Source of the DNA: an uncultured Eubacteriales bacterium
GTDB taxonomy: Bacteria; Bacillota; Clostridia; Oscillospirales; CAG-272
DNA length: 7,730 nucleotides
Direction: 5' to 3'
NCBI GenBank assembly: GCA_900544985.1
Contig: UQXK01000062.1
Coordinates: 1-7,730, forward strand
Position 1 is the first letter of the stretch. Each line of letters begins with the position of its first letter. The position numbers and the translations under genes are program-made. The notes under the pieces were generated by a model that saw only the letters and a program-made list of their open reading frames with translations, searched no databases and was not told the DNA's origin. Below are positions 6,252 through 7,730 of the stretch, piece after piece.

Positions 6252-6376
6252 CAAAAACTTCACAAAATTCACCAAAATAGCCATTGCGGATTTGTACAAT
6301 ATGCAAAAACTTCACAAAATTCACCAAAATCCATTGACTAAGTGAATAAAGTGAAGTATAATGTAGTCACCGTGAA
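6252..6376. promoter_or_regulatory. Operator array between divergent operons
   Basis: A 27-bp sequence starting CAAAAACTTCAC is repeated exactly at 6252-6278 and 6304-6330, 52 bp apart. Each copy holds two TTCAC pentamers 9 bp apart (starts 6259/6268 and 6311/6320). An inverted pair of GTGAA pentamers, also 9 bp apart, starts at 6342/6351, and a further single GTGAA starts at 6372. The array covers the leader of the repressor operon and the spacer of the rightward promoter, as expected for a phage genetic switch. Confidence 0.75.
6334..6362 (+). promoter_or_regulatory. Rightward early-type promoter
   Basis: TTGACT (6334-6339), a 17-nt spacer, then a perfect TATAAT (6357-6362). The inverted GTGAA pair fills most of the spacer, so a bound repressor would block polymerase. 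It resembles the lytic promoter of a temperate phage, although no early gene now follows it. Confidence 0.82.
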
Positions 6377-6552
6377 CGGAAAGTAAACTCAAAAAGACAA
6401 TAAGAAAATATCCTTCGGAAAATTGCCGTTTTCCGAAAGTCTCCAATGGCTATATAATTTCTGGCAACTTTATTCTACCATGGAGTTCTTATAATGTCAA
6501 TGATTTTATGTACTTTTTTCGTTCACTCGAATTTATAAAACGGAGGTCAAAT
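6363..6552. other. Gene-free leader with hairpin
   Basis: I see no credible coding frame in these 190 nt. They contain a 9-bp hairpin, TTCGGAAAA (6414-6422) with TTTTCCGAA (6429-6437), which lacks a T-tract. Two more TATAAT hexamers occur (6453-6458, 6490-6495) without convincing -35 boxes. Early phage genes and the whole structural module would be expected between this promoter and the lysis-type genes, so this is the likely site of a large deletion (inference). Confidence 0.5.
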
Positions 6553-6882
6553 ATGCAGAAAAAACGCGAAAAAGTCCGAATACTTCTTTCAAAATATTGT
6601 CTTACCTATCCCGTAGGCGTTCTCCGTCAGTACAATGATATATTGTATAGATGTGTTCAAGCTCACACTTCGCAGGAAGATTGGGCGCCCGACGTTGTTT
6701 CCTCGCTTTGGGTAAAAGTAGGAGACCCCGCAGAGGAATATCCAAACTGGTCTCAGCCTATCGGTTCTCACGATACTTATATGTTTGGAGACAAAGTTGC
6801 CTACAACGGTCGGCATTGGATTTCCGTAACTGACAACAATGTTTGGCAACCCGGTGTTTACGGGTGGGAGGTTACAGAATAA
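6553..6882 (+). CDS. Carbohydrate-binding (CBM5/12-like) phage protein
   Basis: This 109-aa protein contains two related aromatic-rich modules. The first, about residues 19-56, includes YNDILYRCVQAHTSQEDW and SSLW. The second, about 66-109, includes FGDKVAYNGRHWISVTDNN and VWQPGVYGW. The pattern of a short strand, YNG/YND, W, then W.PG.YGW is that of chitin-binding-type CBM5/12 modules. Small proteins of this kind occur at the end of tail or lysis regions in clostridial phages and probably bind glycans of the host surface. The ATG at 6553 follows GGAGG (6542-6546) by 6 nt; the 15 codons upstream in the same frame are not needed. The stop overlaps the next start as TAATG. Confidence 0.82.
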   Translation: MQKKREKVRILLSKYCLTYPVGVLRQYNDILYRCVQAHTSQEDWAPDVVSSLWVKVGDPAEEYPNWSQPIGSHDTYMFGDKVAYNGRHWISVTDNNVWQPGVYGWEVTE

Positions 6883-7223
6883 TGATAAACTCTCTTATCC
6901 TCATTGGCAGTGTTGTTGCCGCTGCCCTCACAATCGGCGGCGTGGCGGTAGCCATTATCAAATGGGTTCTGAATCAGAACAAACAGTCCGATGACATAGA
7001 GGCTTTGAAGAAAAAGCATGAGACTGATATGTCTGAAACCAAGAAAAAGGAGCAGGAGGATATTCAGACAATCAAAGATGAGCTGTGTGTGCTCTCTTAC
7101 GCAATGCTTGCTTCCTTGGACGGTTTGATGCAACTCCATTGCAACGGGAATGTAACCAAGGCTCACGGAATGCTCGAAAAGCATCTGAATCAAGCAGCCC
7201 ACGGACAAAATCATACAAATTAA
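6882..7223 (+). CDS. Holin-like small membrane protein
   Basis: This 113-aa protein has one strong N-terminal membrane segment (about residues 3-28, rich in I, V, A and G). A highly charged coiled-coil stretch follows (about 32-68, with alternating Lys and Glu such as EALKKKHETDMSETKKKEQE), then a helical tail ending in HGQNHTN. One membrane span with a charged cytoplasmic tail, placed directly after a phage cell-surface-binding protein, fits a holin or holin accessory protein. No sequence motif proves this. Its start shares one base with the previous stop, so the two genes form a coupled pair. No endolysin gene follows. Confidence 0.68.
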   Translation: MINSLILIGSVVAAALTIGGVAVAIIKWVLNQNKQSDDIEALKKKHETDMSETKKKEQEDIQTIKDELCVLSYAMLASLDGLMQLHCNGNVTKAHGMLEKHLNQAAHGQNHTN

Positions 7224-7390
7224 AGGAGAATAAAAATGAATAATATTGTTGAAATATACATAGGGAAATGCGGAGGATTACCAAAAATCGTATACATTAC
7301 GTTTAAAACAATGAAAAAAGCAGTTATAAAAACTTCACCTTTATAAATCTCTGACGGTATCTTCACAGTAAATTTCGATTTTGATTTCAT
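7220..7390 (-). CDS. Possible 56-aa membrane peptide
   Basis: A minus-strand frame begins at ATG 7390-7388, with AAGGAGG placed 8 nt upstream. It ends at TAA 7222-7220. The product starts with a basic segment (MKSKSKFTVKIPSEIYKG), followed by two hydrophobic stretches (VFITAFFIVLNVMYTIF and MYISTILFIFILL). It would follow the TPR-like gene by 24 nt as a second operon member. Its stop overlaps the stop of the plus-strand holin-like gene, so its last codons may come from across an element boundary. No family is recognised. The antisense 36-aa frame competes for the same DNA. Confidence 0.42.
   Translation of the reverse strand: MKSKSKFTVKIPSEIYKGEVFITAFFIVLNVMYTIFGNPPHFPMYISTILFIFILL
7236..7346 (+). 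CDS. Possible 36-aa peptide or start of a truncated lysis gene
   Basis: ATG at 7236 follows AAAGGAGA with good spacing and comes 12 nt after the holin-like gene, where a phage endolysin would be expected. The product (MNNIVEIYIGKCGGLPK, then a basic stretch) stops at TAA 7344-7346 and resembles no family I know. It could be the first codons of a late gene cut off at the element's right end, or chance. It is antisense to the 56-aa frame, and at most one is likely to be real. Confidence 0.28.
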   Translation: MNNIVEIYIGKCGGLPKIVYITFKTMKKAVIKTSPL

Positions 7391-7414
7391 TGATCAGACC
7401 TCCTTCATTTCTTA

Positions 7415-7730
7415 TTAATTTTGTGACAACTCTCTCCATTCGTCATACCATTCCTTAATCCCATCAAAAAAAGCACTTGCTATATTTTCCAATGCGCCTC
7501 CAGAAAGTCCTGAAATTACACCATTTCTAATTGTTTTATAATGAAATTTTTTAATTATTGCTAATGCTTCTCGACCGATTAAAATACATTTTTCATATTG
7601 TCCTAGTTTTTCATATGACTTAACCATATTTTGATAATAAAATTCTTTGGATGACGCTTGTTCAAACTCATCTTCTCCTATTTTTGTTTTAAAACACTCT
7701 TCAGATAGTATTGTTGGATTAAGCTTTCCT
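7415..7730 (-). CDS. TPR-like protein, C-terminal part (runs off the window)
   Basis: The frame is open from the window edge to TAA 7417-7415 (104 visible residues), so the N-terminus is missing; the internal ATG at 7627 is not a likely start. Residues encoded by about 7570-7660 (EFYYQNMVKSYEKLGQYEKC, then ILIGREALAII) have the spacing of a tetratricopeptide helix pair. A less repetitive helical end follows (SAFFDGIKEWYDEWRE). TPR units mediate protein-protein contacts, so this could be the tail of a regulator, defence protein or enzyme; the function cannot be told from this part. The DNA here is visibly more AT-rich than clpC or the phage genes. Confidence 0.72.
   Translation of the reverse strand, partial: GKLNPTILSEECFKTKIGEDEFEQASSKEFYYQNMVKSYEKLGQYEKCILIGREALAIIKKFHYKTIRNGVISGLSGGALENIASAFFDGIKEWYDEWRELSQN

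Noticed and set aside
6252..6330. Two identical 27-bp repeats as a CRISPR array
   Set aside because: There are only two repeats with a 25-bp gap and internal pentamer repeats, located between divergent promoters; an operator array explains them better.
7220..7420. Matching attachment core to pair with the left junction
   Set aside because: Only very short matches (ACCAAA-type) were found, in the wrong orientation, too short to claim as an att core.

Overview
The window looks like a piece of a low-to-mid GC Firmicute, most likely a member of the class Clostridia. The signs are consensus GGAGG ribosome binding sites, a ClpC-type Clp ATPase, a YozG-like regulator paired with a DUF2975 membrane protein, and a large serine recombinase of the kind common in clostridial prophages. 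A more precise taxonomic placement cannot be supported from the sequence alone.

Layout. (1) 1-196: a partial copy of a hairpin-bearing dispersed repeat, then an AT-rich promoter region. (2) 197-2641 (+): clpC, a complete 814-aa ClpC chaperone ATPase starting at TTG, with no ctsR/mcsA/mcsB next to it. (3) 2642-3140: no gene. The stretch is packed with inverted repeats and is best read as two tandem four-hairpin repeat units, each ending in an intrinsic terminator; the start of the window carries part of a third copy. (4) 3141-3835 (-): a two-gene operon, DUF2975 membrane protein then a 68-aa XRE regulator, with a clear promoter and a palindromic candidate operator. (5) 3932-4180 (+): the C-terminal end of a broken tyrosine recombinase. 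(6) 4031-6242 (-): a three-gene lysogeny-type operon, XRE repressor, short ImmA/IrrE-like HEXXH protein, large serine recombinase. Its divergent control region (about 6252-6376) carries an array of TTCAC/GTGAA half-sites. (7) 6553-7223 (+): two phage lysis/tail-end-type genes, a duplicated CBM5/12-like protein and a small holin-like membrane protein. (8) 7224-7730: visibly more AT-rich DNA with two short mutually antisense reading frames and the C-terminal end of a TPR-like protein on the minus strand that runs off the window.

Interpretation (inference). Regions 5-7 look like a strongly reduced prophage or phage-derived element of about 3 kb. It keeps the integrase, immunity genes, an early promoter with its operators, and the last two late genes. 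All packaging and structural genes are missing between about 6363 and 6552. The serine recombinase reading frame runs 49 codons antisense into the tyrosine recombinase remnant and crosses a minus-strand terminator. This suggests the element inserted just downstream of that older integrase gene and that the recombinase C-terminus is now a phage/target hybrid. No wholly new system can be claimed. The most notable items are the recombinase junction, the regular half-site array and the compensated hairpin repeats.
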